64,000 nt of DNA from a bacterium (GTDB taxonomy: Bacteria > Cyanobacteriota > Vampirovibrionia > Gastranaerophilales > Gastranaerophilaceae): assembly GCA_017942035.1 (NCBI GenBank), contig JAGAVG010000037.1, forward strand, positions 62,001 through 126,000. The letters run 5' to 3'. A program made the position numbers and the translations under genes. The notes beneath the pieces are model-generated. The model did no database searches. It saw only the letters and a program-made list of their open reading frames with translations, and was not told where the DNA came from. This document shows, piece after piece, positions 18,034 to 26,162 of this stretch. The first letter of the stretch is position 1. Each line of letters opens with the position of its first letter.

Positions 18034-18259
18034 TAAAAATAAAAAATTACGCACCAAATTTTATATTTTGGTGCGAGTTTTTTATAGCCTTATTATACAA
18101 CATTTTCAGACACTTTTCAAGTGGTCTGTTGTCGTTTTTTGTAAAATTTTTGAATTTTGAGAAGGTATGTTTTAGTGAATTTCAGGCCGACATGCACCAA
18201 AATATAAATTATGGTGCATGAATTTAAAGGATAATTTAAGAAAAAAGGAGGATAAAAGT
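18034..18259 (+). promoter_or_regulatory. Duplicated leader module upstream of a pseudopilin gene (copy 1)
   Basis: About 200 bp is nearly identical to the reverse complement of 53079-53300. It contains the terminator-like hairpin, a possible promoter TTGGTG (18068-18073) 17 bp from TATTAT (18091-18096), and a conserved tract around aaggtatgttttagtgaa. A second hairpin CATGCACCA (18191-18199)/TGGTGCATG (18212-18220) and AAAGGAGG before the ATG complete the module. Confidence 0.8.
18051..18083 (+). terminator. Terminator hairpin that is also the 5' end of the duplicated pilin leader
   Basis: GCACCAAA(18051-18058)..TTTGGTGC followed by gagtttttta. The same hairpin occurs at 53261-53290 upstream of another pseudopilin gene, and a degenerate copy is near 35291. 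Confidence 0.8.
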
Positions 18260-18985
18260 ATGAAAATAGAACAAAGAGAGAGCGTAAGTATTAAAGCCGC
18301 GTTCACCTTGGCAGAAGTTTTAATAACTCTCGGAATAATTGGTATTGTAGCGGCGATGACGCTGCCTACCATGGTTAATAACATTCGTCATAAAGAGCTT
18401 GAAACATCATTTAAAAAGGCTTATTCATCAATAAGTCAGGCATTAAAAATGTATGAAGCAGAAAATGGAGTTCCGCTTATGGGAACCGAATTGGCATATT
18501 TAAGCTTAAAACCATCAATAATGCCTTACTTTAAAACTGTAAAAGATTGCGGCTTTGGTCATGGTGATACGACAACTACTCCATGTGTAATAAGTACTGA
18601 GGATTTAGATGACGATGAGAAAAAGAACTATACTGCAACTTACAAAACATTCTCCGGGAATAATGATGTGCACCCAAATTATTTTGACGACGGTCAATTT
18701 GTAATAAATGATGGAATGCTGATTTTATTGGAAAATTATCAAGGACGTGCCTATATTTCAGTTGATGTAAATGGGCATAATAAAAGACCAAACAAATGGG
18801 GGCATGATTTATTTACATTTCAATTGACTAATATTGGTAAACTATTACCTATGGGAGTAGAAGGCACAGATTTTTATAGCAGTGATAATTTATACTGTTC
18901 TAAAACTTCTACGAGTATTGATAATGGTGCCGGTTGTACGGCAAAAGCTTTATCTGATCCAAATTATTTCAAAAATCTGCCGTAA
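18260..18985 (+). CDS. Type IV pilin-like (pseudopilin) protein
   Basis: A 241-residue secreted or pilus-subunit protein. The prepilin N-terminus ends in KAA before FTLAEVLITLGIIGIVAAMT, which gives the methylated Phe, the conserved Glu5 and a long hydrophobic helix for membrane retention and assembly. The residue before the cut is Ala rather than the usual Gly. The C-terminal head has Cys pairs (DCGFGHG, PCVIS, LYCSK, AGCTAK) likely to form disulfides. The ATG at 18260 was chosen for its AAAGGAGG. Two paralogues lie in the window, at 23527 and 52404. No pilus assembly ATPase or peptidase gene is nearby, so the machinery is encoded elsewhere. Confidence 0.85.
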   Translation: MKIEQRESVSIKAAFTLAEVLITLGIIGIVAAMTLPTMVNNIRHKELETSFKKAYSSISQALKMYEAENGVPLMGTELAYLSLKPSIMPYFKTVKDCGFGHGDTTTTPCVISTEDLDDDEKKNYTATYKTFSGNNDVHPNYFDDGQFVINDGMLILLENYQGRAYISVDVNGHNKRPNKWGHDLFTFQLTNIGKLLPMGVEGTDFYSSDNLYCSKTSTSIDNGAGCTAKALSDPNYFKNLP

Positions 18986-19096
18986 TTTGTATTTATAATT
19001 AATTGTTAACTTATGTAACAAAAAGTATCCATGCTGAAATCTGCTTATGTTGAAATACTTTATTAATATGTAAGCACGAGAGACAAAGGAGAGACA

Positions 19097-19468
19097 ATGA
19101 ACGGTATTAATTCAAAATCTTCAGCATCAAGAACTTCAAAGACAAATAAATCAAATATAAGATCAATTGAGACAGCAGGTTCGCTTGCAATGAATAACAG
19201 AAACCCATTTGCAGGAATATTTTCTACTCCGGTATATGATATGTTTTCTTCCTCAAATCCGTTTGCAGTAGATTACAGCCAGTATTCAGAAGATGATTCT
19301 TCATTTATTGCTTGTAATGACGGCGGTTTCTGGGGTGGATTTTATTCAGCATTCTCAAGTGTATCTGATTTTGGCGGATGTTCTGACGGAGGATTCACTG
19401 GCGGAGATTGCGGAGGATGCGCATCATCTTGCTCTTCCGGCGGCGGATGCTTCACATCAGTTTGTTAA
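19097..19468 (+). CDS. Small Ser-rich protein with Gly/Cys-rich C-terminus
   Basis: A 123-residue protein of unknown function. The first 55 residues are polar and Ser/Asn/Thr-rich without a signal peptide. The last 40 residues are built of GG and Cys motifs (GGCSDGGFTGG, then CGGCASSC, SSGGGC and a terminal VC), with seven Cys. A polar leader followed by a Cys/Gly-rich core is reminiscent of ribosomally made, modified peptides or of metal-binding or structural Cys-rich proteins, but no modification enzyme is adjacent. AAAGGAGAG precedes the ATG and a terminator follows at 19512-19541. The EF-hand protein at 31379 also has a Gly/Met/Cys-rich stretch. Confidence 0.7.
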   Translation: MNGINSKSSASRTSKTNKSNIRSIETAGSLAMNNRNPFAGIFSTPVYDMFSSSNPFAVDYSQYSEDDSSFIACNDGGFWGGFYSAFSSVSDFGGCSDGGFTGGDCGGCASSCSSGGGCFTSVC

Positions 19469-19511
19469 TTGTAAATTAGAAGAAATAAAGAAAAGAAATG
19501 AAAATACATTA

Positions 19512-19541
19512 AAAGACGGTTAAAAAAATCGTCTTTTTTTT
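19512..19541 (+). terminator. Rho-independent terminator
   Basis: AAGACG..CGTCTT hairpin with a nine-base T run, ending where the -10 box of the next gene begins. Confidence 0.85.
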
Positions 19542-19553
19542 TATAATCTAAGA

Positions 19554-19811
19554 ATGGACAAAAAATATTATGTTTACATTCTGCTAACTGTACATGACAC
19601 TCTTTACTGCGGATACACTGATGATGTTGAAAAGCGTTTTAAGGCACATATTGAGGGACATGGGGCAAAATATACAAGAGCACATAAGCCTGTCAAAATT
19701 CTATATAGCGCAGAATTTTCCACAAAACAGGATGCAATGAAAGAAGAATGCAGGATAAAGAAACTTCCGCGTGAGAAAAAATTAGAACTAATTGCCGGAA
19801 ACGCTGTCTAA
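19554..19811 (+). CDS. GIY-YIG domain protein (YhbQ/UPF0213-like)
   Basis: An 85-residue stand-alone GIY-YIG nuclease domain. It shows KYYVYILL then LYCGYT (the GIY and YIG halves), followed by the conserved Arg in VEKRFKAH and the Glu region. KAHIEGHGAKYTRAHKP is characteristic of the small YhbQ-type subgroup, whose biological role is unsettled. The -10 box TATAAT (19542-19547) is 6 nt before the ATG, so it is probably leaderless. Its 3' end overlaps the convergent gene at 19788 by 24 bases. Confidence 0.9.
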   Translation: MDKKYYVYILLTVHDTLYCGYTDDVEKRFKAHIEGHGAKYTRAHKPVKILYSAEFSTKQDAMKEECRIKKLPREKKLELIAGNAV

Positions 19812-21167
19812 AGATTGAATTTGTTCATCTATCTGTTTAATTTTATCCTCTAATTCTTGAATTTTTTGAATTTGTTTTTCCAGTTTCATTTCATCAGAGG
19901 TAATTTCTTTTTCAAGCTGTTTAGAACGTACTTCTTTATATTTTTCATAACCGTCGTTAAGGGTTGTAGAACCTTTATATCGCTGAACTCTATTATATTC
20001 GGCGCGATCGAACTTGTATTCAGCATCCATATCTTTTATTGTTTGCTGATACTCTTTTTTCATCTGTTTAACAACTTCTTTATCAGCTTTTTTCGCTTTT
20101 TTAGCTTTGTTTTTTTCGATAATCTTTTGTTGTTTTTCTTCTGATGCAATAACAACCGGCGAAACTACACCATCTTGAATAATTTTAAACCCGTTTGCTC
20201 CGATGTTTACGGAAGTTTTTCTCATTGAAACCAACCTTGATTGAACCCCTGTATAATCAATACTCCAAACCCCGAGCGAAACCGGAGTTTCACCGGTATA
20301 AGCATAAGAATCGACGACAACACGCGCAGGGTCAGTTAAATCAAACCCCAACGGATAAATATCCCACCTTTTATCATCAAGTTCCAAATTTTTATTTTCT
20401 TTCCAGTAATAAGCAATAGCATGCCTTATTTCAACAAGTTCATAAGATGTTTTGTTAGTAAAATCGTAAACCCAGAGTCGTGTCTGCCAGATGCCATCAG
20501 CCGTATTTCCTATTTTTTCTTTGGCAAGAAGTTTTGTACCGTCAACAGAGAAATCAACAGGAGTTAATGTTCTATATGTCCCGAAATTTTGGTTGTCGGC
20601 ATCTGTTGTGAGGATTGCATCAGGATTTTTATGGGAGGTTTTTGCCGTCAGAATTTTATCAAGATTTGATTTATCCTTATCCAGCGGAATCACAAACAAA
20701 TCGCACGCTGTAGAGGCACTGTCCGGATAATAATAAATTGCAGGATAAACAAGCATTGAAAAATCCGGAGACACAATTCCCTGAGCATTAATCTGGCGCT
20801 GTTTATACAATTTTTTACCCAACTTTAGTTCCGGACTTCCAGGTGGATCATTGTAGCGGACAATTTTGTATAGTGGCTGAGGAACGTATTTCATATCGGA
20901 AGGCTTGTCAAATTTAGGAATTTCAACACTTTCCAATGTTTTATCCTTAGGTTCGGATAATTTATTATATTCCTCCATTGTCATCATGCCGGAAGGAACT
21001 CGTTCAAAAACACGTTTTTCATATTTCGTTTTTTCATCTTGTTTTAAAACTTGATGTGTATAATCAGCCTCTCTTTGTCGGGCATCTTTCTTGAATCCCG
21101 CGGCATTCACCGTTTGCATACTAAAAGTTATAAACAATATTAATATTAGAATGCTTTTTATTTTCAT
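19788..21167 (-). CDS. Exported protein with propeller-like domain and coiled-coil tail
   Basis: A 459-residue protein beginning with a signal peptide (MKIKSILILILFITFSMQTVNA, cut after Ala22). Residues 90-330 contain repeated SPDFSMLVYP- and SVDGTKLLAK-type blades like those of WD40/TolB-like propellers. Residues 340-455 are Lys/Glu-rich coiled coil. It follows the NarL-type regulator gene with one base between and is probably co-transcribed with the kinase and regulator. That suggests an envelope protein linked to the signal they sense. Its function is not known and no catalytic motif is seen. Confidence 0.75.
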   Translation of the reverse strand: MKIKSILILILFITFSMQTVNAAGFKKDARQREADYTHQVLKQDEKTKYEKRVFERVPSGMMTMEEYNKLSEPKDKTLESVEIPKFDKPSDMKYVPQPLYKIVRYNDPPGSPELKLGKKLYKQRQINAQGIVSPDFSMLVYPAIYYYPDSASTACDLFVIPLDKDKSNLDKILTAKTSHKNPDAILTTDADNQNFGTYRTLTPVDFSVDGTKLLAKEKIGNTADGIWQTRLWVYDFTNKTSYELVEIRHAIAYYWKENKNLELDDKRWDIYPLGFDLTDPARVVVDSYAYTGETPVSLGVWSIDYTGVQSRLVSMRKTSVNIGANGFKIIQDGVVSPVVIASEEKQQKIIEKNKAKKAKKADKEVVKQMKKEYQQTIKDMDAEYKFDRAEYNRVQRYKGSTTLNDGYEKYKEVRSKQLEKEITSDEMKLEKQIQKIQELEDKIKQIDEQIQSLDSVSGN

Positions 21168-21168
21168 T

Positions 21169-21840
21169 CTAAACGAGACCCTCTTTCATAGCCATAGATA
21201 TGGCTTTTGATCTTGTTCCAACATACAATTTTTGCAGAATGCTATGGACATGAGTTTTTGTGGTTGAAATAGAAATGAATAATTTCTCCGCAATCTGCGG
21301 GTTTGTAAGTCCGTCAACTATCAGCGCCAAAACTTCCATTTCACGCTCTGTTAAGCCGTACAAATCTTTACCGAGGCGGTAATTTATTTCACCTTTTCTT
21401 TCATAAACAGGTTCTGAGCGTTTAAGATTTGTCAAAACAATTTTGGCAATAGCCGGATCAAGCCAGCTTGCACCCTCTGACACGGCAACAACAGCCGCAA
21501 CGGTTTGTTCAGCCGTCGCACCTTTTGTAATATAAGCGTCAGCTCCAGCTCTAAAGGAATCAAATACATCATCTTCACTTTCTCTTGAAGTGTACATCAA
21601 AATTTTAATATCAGGGTTAACTGCTTTAATTTTTGCAGTGGCCTCAATTCCGTCTATAGTCGGAAGTCCGATATCCATAATAACAACGTCAGGGTTAAGT
21701 TCGATACTTTTTTGCGCACCCTCAAGACCGTCCGAAAACATACCGGTAACTTTTATATTAGGGTTGCTGCTCAAAATTACGGAAAGCCCCATTCTCGCCA
21801 TATCATGATCTTCTATTATAACAACCTTTATTTCAGCCAT
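21169..21840 (-). CDS. NarL/FixJ-family response regulator
   Basis: A 223-residue two-component regulator. The receiver domain (residues 4-120) has the acidic pair in IIEDHDMAR, the phospho-acceptor Asp in VVIMDIGLP (near residue 56), Thr/Ser in LMYTSRES and Lys in AYITKGAT. The LuxR-type helix-turn-helix covers residues 155-220 (LTEREMEVLALIVDGLTNPQIAEKLF). Its ATG overlaps the end of the kinase gene by 8 bases and GAGG lies just upstream. The coupling indicates that the hybrid kinase is its partner. Confidence 0.93.
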   Translation of the reverse strand: MAEIKVVIIEDHDMARMGLSVILSSNPNIKVTGMFSDGLEGAQKSIELNPDVVIMDIGLPTIDGIEATAKIKAVNPDIKILMYTSRESEDDVFDSFRAGADAYITKGATAEQTVAAVVAVSEGASWLDPAIAKIVLTNLKRSEPVYERKGEINYRLGKDLYGLTEREMEVLALIVDGLTNPQIAEKLFISISTTKTHVHSILQKLYVGTRSKAISMAMKEGLV

Positions 21841-23437
21841 TTACAACCTCTTTTTTATTTCGTACAACATCCGTTAAAAGGAATACAAATTCACTGCCCT
21901 TATTTAATTTGCTGTCAACCCAAATTTTTCCCTTATGAGCTTCTATTATCTGCCTTGAAAGATATAATCCAAGCCCTGTGCCGGTTGAACGCTTAACCGC
22001 AGTACCTTGAGAAAAACGTTTAAACAGTTTAGGAATATCTTCCGGCGGAATACCGTTTCCGTTATCGCACACAGAGAATATAAAATCGCCGTGTTGAACC
22101 TTTGCAATGATATCAATTTTCCCGTTTTGATTTGTATAATTCAAGGCATTGCCGCACAAATTAGTGATTACACGTTTAATTTCTGCTCTGTCTGCTTCAA
22201 TTTCATAATCTTCAGCATCTTCAAGCTCAAAATTCAAGTTGAATTCAAGTTTTTTGCCGTCGGCAAGCAGCTTTAATTCGTCATAGCTCTGTTGAACAAG
22301 CTGTTTAACAGAAAAAACAGTTTTGCATAAAGTTAACTTGCCGCTTTCAAAGCGGTAAACTTCCAAAAGCGCATTCACAAGCCCTAACAAATCTTCATTA
22401 CTTTGAAGCATAGTCGAAAGAAGAACTTTTTGTTTTTCGTTTAATTCACCAATCGCACCTTCAATAAAAAATTTCAAGGTCTGAATTGCAGCAAGCAGAG
22501 GAGTTCTCATATCATGAGTAAGGGTTGCGATAAAATCTTCTCTGAGTTTTTCGGTTTCTTTCTGCTCGGACACATCACGGATAACCCCGACATATTTTGT
22601 TTCATCAGTAAGATTATCAGAAATAGCCGCAAAGTTAATCTCAACCGGAATTTCGCTGTTACTCAATTTATTTACGATAAAACAATCTTTTACAAGAATT
22701 TCGGATTTATCAGAGCCGAGAGCGAAAATTTCACCGGTAGGGTTATCTTTTGAGTCGTTTAATCTCGCAGATTTTACAAAAGCTATTTCCTGTAATTTTT
22801 TACCGGTAAGAGATTTTTCAGACAAACCTGCCATAAACTCACAGGCCGGATTTACCTGTTCAATATTTCCTTTTGAATCAATAATGATTATTCCGTCCGC
22901 ACAATAATTGATTATTCCTGACAATTTTGCATTGGCAATTTTGAGGTTATTTGTTCTTTCTTCTACTATTTTTTCAAGATTTTTTGAATAATCTTCAAGC
23001 TTTTCATTTGCAAGAGCAAGTTCATCAATCTTCAAGCGCAAGTTTTCAAGAAGATAACTTCTTTCTATACCGTTTTTAATATTTACGATTAAATCGTCAT
23101 TATCCCAAGGTTTTTCTATATATTTATATAACCCGATTTCATTAATTGCCCTTATTGCATTTTCTTTATCTGCATATCCGGTTAAGAGTATCATGCTCAC
23201 TTCCGGACAGAACTTTTTGGCTTCGGTCAAAAATTCCAACCCGTTCATTTCAGGCATCATAAAATCCGAAACTATTAAATCCGGTTTGTTTTCTTTTATA
23301 AAATCAAGCGCTTCTAGCGGATTGTTGAATAAATTTACATCCCTAAAACCTTCAACTTTTAAAAGCATTTTAAAAGCTGAAGTAACCATACTCTCATCGT
23401 CAACAAATACAATTTTCCCTAACATTGAATTCTTCAT
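21833..23437 (-). CDS. Hybrid sensor kinase: receiver-PAS-HisKA-HATPase
   Basis: A 534-residue cytosolic protein without membrane segments. An N-terminal receiver (residues 5-125, IVFVDDESMV and VSDFMMPEMNG) is followed by a coiled coil, a PAS domain (about 190-300, IINYCADGIIIIDSKGNIEQVN), a HisKA domain with the H-box LTHDMRTPLLAA, and an HATPase domain (NALNYT, DNGNGI and GTGLGLYL). The receiver-first order is like that of kinases that read a phosphorelay. The start at 23437 is set by TATTAT (23444-23449) 6 nt upstream and TTGTCG 17 bp before it. It overlaps the response-regulator gene by 8 bases. Confidence 0.92.
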   Translation of the reverse strand: MKNSMLGKIVFVDDESMVTSAFKMLLKVEGFRDVNLFNNPLEALDFIKENKPDLIVSDFMMPEMNGLEFLTEAKKFCPEVSMILLTGYADKENAIRAINEIGLYKYIEKPWDNDDLIVNIKNGIERSYLLENLRLKIDELALANEKLEDYSKNLEKIVEERTNNLKIANAKLSGIINYCADGIIIIDSKGNIEQVNPACEFMAGLSEKSLTGKKLQEIAFVKSARLNDSKDNPTGEIFALGSDKSEILVKDCFIVNKLSNSEIPVEINFAAISDNLTDETKYVGVIRDVSEQKETEKLREDFIATLTHDMRTPLLAAIQTLKFFIEGAIGELNEKQKVLLSTMLQSNEDLLGLVNALLEVYRFESGKLTLCKTVFSVKQLVQQSYDELKLLADGKKLEFNLNFELEDAEDYEIEADRAEIKRVITNLCGNALNYTNQNGKIDIIAKVQHGDFIFSVCDNGNGIPPEDIPKLFKRFSQGTAVKRSTGTGLGLYLSRQIIEAHKGKIWVDSKLNKGSEFVFLLTDVVRNKKEVVNG

Positions 23438-23526
23438 ACTTTTATAATAAAACATTTTACATAAATCGACAAATACATTACAAATTTGCAATAAATATGT
23501 TATAATGATTTTAAAAAGGAGAGAAG

Positions 23527-24261
23527 ATGAAAAAATTTAAAATCGGATTTACTTTGGCGGAAGTTTTAATAACACTCAGCATAATAGGTGTTGTTGCCGC
23601 TGTTACGACACCATCGCTAATTATGAATTATACAAAAAAGACACAGGCTGTGGCTATAAAGAAATTTGTTACTCAGCTTGAAGATGCATTAACAAGATAT
23701 ATGGCTGATAACAGAGCTGATACTCTTATGGAAGCAGGATTTGATACAGCCGCAGGCAGAAATGACTTTTTCACAAATTATTTCAAAATTGAATCAAACT
23801 GCGGCGGTGATAAAGCAAGCTGCTTTGGTTCTACTTATGCAAATATAAACGGAACAAAAAAGACTTTTTCTGAATCACTTAATAACTGGTGTAGTGCCGC
23901 TTATACCTTAAAAAGCGGTGCAAGTTTTTGTATTTCGCAAGCTAATTACATGAATGGCGGCTCTTATATTATAGACGGCAAAACACATAAACTTGACTAT
24001 ATATATATTGACACAAATGGTAAAAAAGGCCCTAATATAGCCGGAAGAGATTATTTTTTGGTCTATATTTTTGAAGATGGTTCTCTTGATGAACAATATG
24101 CAACACCTGAATGCCGAAATAATGCAAATTCAGCAAATTGCAGAGGTAAAGCAACTTTAAAAGCTGCACGTACTGCTGATAACTGTATAGGCAATGCTGA
24201 CGTATGGCCGGCAGGATGTTTAGGAAGGCTTTTGGAAAACAACTGGAAAATGAATTATTAA
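23527..24261 (+). CDS. Type IV pilin-like (pseudopilin) protein
   Basis: A 244-residue prepilin-like protein. The short basic leader MKKFKIG ends in Gly before FTLAEVLITLSIIGVVAAVT, a canonical cleavage and methylation site. The head region has several Cys (NCGGDKASC, NWCSAAY, ASFCIS, PECRN, ANCRG, DNCIG, AGCLG), likely in disulfides, and a YIDTNGKKGPNIAGRDYF motif that also occurs in the paralogue at 52404 (IDVNGLKQPNVVGKDIF). AAAAGGAGAG precedes the start. It is divergent from the kinase gene with 89 bp between. A terminator follows at 24269-24296. Confidence 0.88.
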   Translation: MKKFKIGFTLAEVLITLSIIGVVAAVTTPSLIMNYTKKTQAVAIKKFVTQLEDALTRYMADNRADTLMEAGFDTAAGRNDFFTNYFKIESNCGGDKASCFGSTYANINGTKKTFSESLNNWCSAAYTLKSGASFCISQANYMNGGSYIIDGKTHKLDYIYIDTNGKKGPNIAGRDYFLVYIFEDGSLDEQYATPECRNNANSANCRGKATLKAARTADNCIGNADVWPAGCLGRLLENNWKMNY

Positions 24262-24268
24262 TAAATTA

Positions 24269-24296
24269 AAAAACTCCCTTAAGGGGAGTTTTTTTA
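24269..24296 (+). terminator. Rho-independent terminator
   Basis: AAACTCCC TTAA GGGGAGTTT hairpin followed by T residues, after the pseudopilin gene. Confidence 0.85.
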
Positions 24297-24800
24297 ATAT
24301 TCATGCCTTTTATATTCTCTTTTGGAAAGTTCCCTGTCTATTTGTAAAAGAGCCGCCTTATCACCATTTGCGAATTTAATTCTTTTTACAATATCTGCAA
24401 CTGCATGCTCTTCCTCAACCTGTTCATTTATATACCATTCAATAAATGTTCTTGTTGCCAGATCGCATTCATCCATAGAAAGAATTGTCACATCATTTAT
24501 TGAGGATGTAATACTTTTTTCATGTCTGTAAATATGTTCAAATACATCAAGAACGTTTTCACAATCGCACTGAGGCGGTTTGATTTCGCCAAGGATAATT
24601 TTTCCGTCGCTGTTTAATATGTAATTAAAAATAATCATGCCATGATCAATTTCTTCCTGCGCTTGAATTCTGTTCCAGTGTGCAAATCCGTTGAGGCCTT
24701 TATCTTCAAGATTAGCGGCAATCATCAGATAAAAATAAGCAGAGAAAAATTCTTTATTAATCTGTTCGTTTAAAATGTTTTGTATTTTTTCGTTAATCAT
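24294..24800 (-). CDS. Non-haem bacterial ferritin
   Basis: A 168-residue iron-storage subunit. It has a four-helix ferritin fold with ferroxidase ligands in NKEFFSAYFYL (Glu17), in QAQEEIDHG (Glu and His near residues 50-53) and in the later EWYINEQVEEEH. ATG at 24800 is preceded by GGGAGGGACACA; it overlaps the stop of the superoxide reductase gene by 8 bases (ATGATTAA). The pairing stores iron released under oxidative stress next to an enzyme that removes superoxide, which suits an anaerobe that meets oxygen. The C-terminal KREYKRHEY tail is basic. Confidence 0.92.
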   Translation of the reverse strand: MINEKIQNILNEQINKEFFSAYFYLMIAANLEDKGLNGFAHWNRIQAQEEIDHGMIIFNYILNSDGKIILGEIKPPQCDCENVLDVFEHIYRHEKSITSSINDVTILSMDECDLATRTFIEWYINEQVEEEHAVADIVKRIKFANGDKAALLQIDRELSKREYKRHEY

Positions 24801-25191
24801 TGTGTCCCTCCCAAAGTCCATGAATATTACAAAATTCTTTAGCTGTTGCCTTTGCCCAATCACTTGTCAAGAGCATTTTAGGTTCCTGTTCCGGGTATAA
24901 ATATTGTAATTGCATTTTATTTTTGTCATTTGATATAACTTCAATAAACATAATGTAGTGTTCATTAAGCATCGGATGCGGAAGTTCTCCGACTCTGATT
25001 TCACACATACCTTCGTTTTCTTTAATAAATACAGGAACATGTTTTTCTAAAGATGCACCGTCATTTGAATTCGCAACTAAATGTTTCATCTCCTGACCGC
25101 AGCAGTGCATAACCGGTCCGCCGCCCATTATGACTTGAACAAAGTTTCCGCAGATTTCACAGCGGTAAAACTCGAGTTTTTCTGTTGTCAT
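24793..25191 (-). CDS. dfx: Superoxide reductase (desulfoferrodoxin, two-centre type)
   Basis: Reduces superoxide to hydrogen peroxide without making oxygen. The N-terminal desulforedoxin-like centre has Cys11, Cys14, Cys30 and Cys31 (CEICG and HCC). The catalytic iron site is built from His51 (EKHVP), His72 and His78 (PHPMLNEH), Cys121 and His124 (FCNIH). Glu49 before the Lys-His pair is the usual outer ligand. At 132 residues it is the normal length. AAAGGAG precedes the ATG. It is the first gene of a two-gene operon with ferritin. Confidence 0.96.
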   Translation of the reverse strand: MTTEKLEFYRCEICGNFVQVIMGGGPVMHCCGQEMKHLVANSNDGASLEKHVPVFIKENEGMCEIRVGELPHPMLNEHYIMFIEVISNDKNKMQLQYLYPEQEPKMLLTSDWAKATAKEFCNIHGLWEGHND

Positions 25192-25317
25192 ATATAAACT
25201 CCTTTCAGAATTATATAAACTCGCATAACAAATTTTTACATTCTACATTAGAGCTATTTAAGAAATAAATCTTAATATAATAACAAAATTTTTTTTGATG
25301 AGAGTTAAAATACAAGT

Positions 25318-26088
25318 ATGAAAGTGCAAAAAATCTCTTTTAGTACAAATAATCACAGAACTATTGCTTTTGAAGAAAACAATAGCAGGCCTGATATGCT
25401 AAATAGAAGATTCATGTACATGCCGGCATCACAAAATAATACCGCGCCTTCCGTCGGAAAAATTGCTCTTTATTTTCTTACAATAGCCGCTGCAGCAGTC
25501 GGAATTACTATCAACAATGTAGGATATATGAAAAAACTTCCTAAAAATATTGTTGAATTAGCCGATAAAAATGCAGGATTAAATAAAATAAATAAATATG
25601 AAAATATTGTTGAGGGACTGAAAAAACATGTTCTTTACCCCTCAATGGCAATTCTTAAAAAGAAAGAAGAAACCTTAAATCCTCGAAAATTAAAATCCGG
25701 TATTATATTAACAGGAGACAGTCCGGAAGAATTGCAAAAGCTTACCGATGCATTGATTGAGCACGCGCAAAAATTAGAGATTCCGGTTAAAACTATAAAA
25801 GGTAAAACTAAAGCCGAAAGAGCTAAATGGATTTACAAAAACGTTAAAAGTGCAAATAATCACTACAAAAACACCGGAGCTCCGACAATTATTAACCTTG
25901 AAGATTTATCAAAAATTGCGGAATTACAAATAAACAAGTCAAAAATATCAAAAGTAGAAAATTTTATATCCGGAATTAACAGAAAAGATTATCCGGGTAT
26001 CATCTGGGTATCTTGGACTGACAAATCTAAATCCGTTCCTTGTTTTTATAATAATCTCCCTGTTTCTATTTTCAAATTGTCTGTCTAA
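25318..26088 (+). CDS. AAA-like protein with degenerate nucleotide-binding motifs
   Basis: A 256-residue protein of no named family. The N-terminus is polar (MKVQKISFSTNNHRTIAFEE), followed by one hydrophobic helix at about 43-62 (VGKIALYFLTIAAAAVGITI). The rest has the order of an AAA+ core without its catalytic residues. SGIILTGDSPEEL stands where a Walker A loop would be, PTIINLEDLSKIAEL where Walker B would be and GIIWVSWTDKSKSV where sensor 1 would be. It is therefore probably membrane-anchored and unable to hydrolyse ATP. This is a pattern-based inference. TAAAAT (25306-25311) is 6 nt before the ATG, so it is probably leaderless. Confidence 0.6.
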   Translation: MKVQKISFSTNNHRTIAFEENNSRPDMLNRRFMYMPASQNNTAPSVGKIALYFLTIAAAAVGITINNVGYMKKLPKNIVELADKNAGLNKINKYENIVEGLKKHVLYPSMAILKKKEETLNPRKLKSGIILTGDSPEELQKLTDALIEHAQKLEIPVKTIKGKTKAERAKWIYKNVKSANNHYKNTGAPTIINLEDLSKIAELQINKSKISKVENFISGINRKDYPGIIWVSWTDKSKSVPCFYNNLPVSIFKLSV

Positions 26089-26162
26089 AAATTTTATCTT
26101 CATGTTTTTATAGCCTTTGTAAAAACACCTATAGAGTAAAAGGTGAGAAAGGAAGGTTAAAA

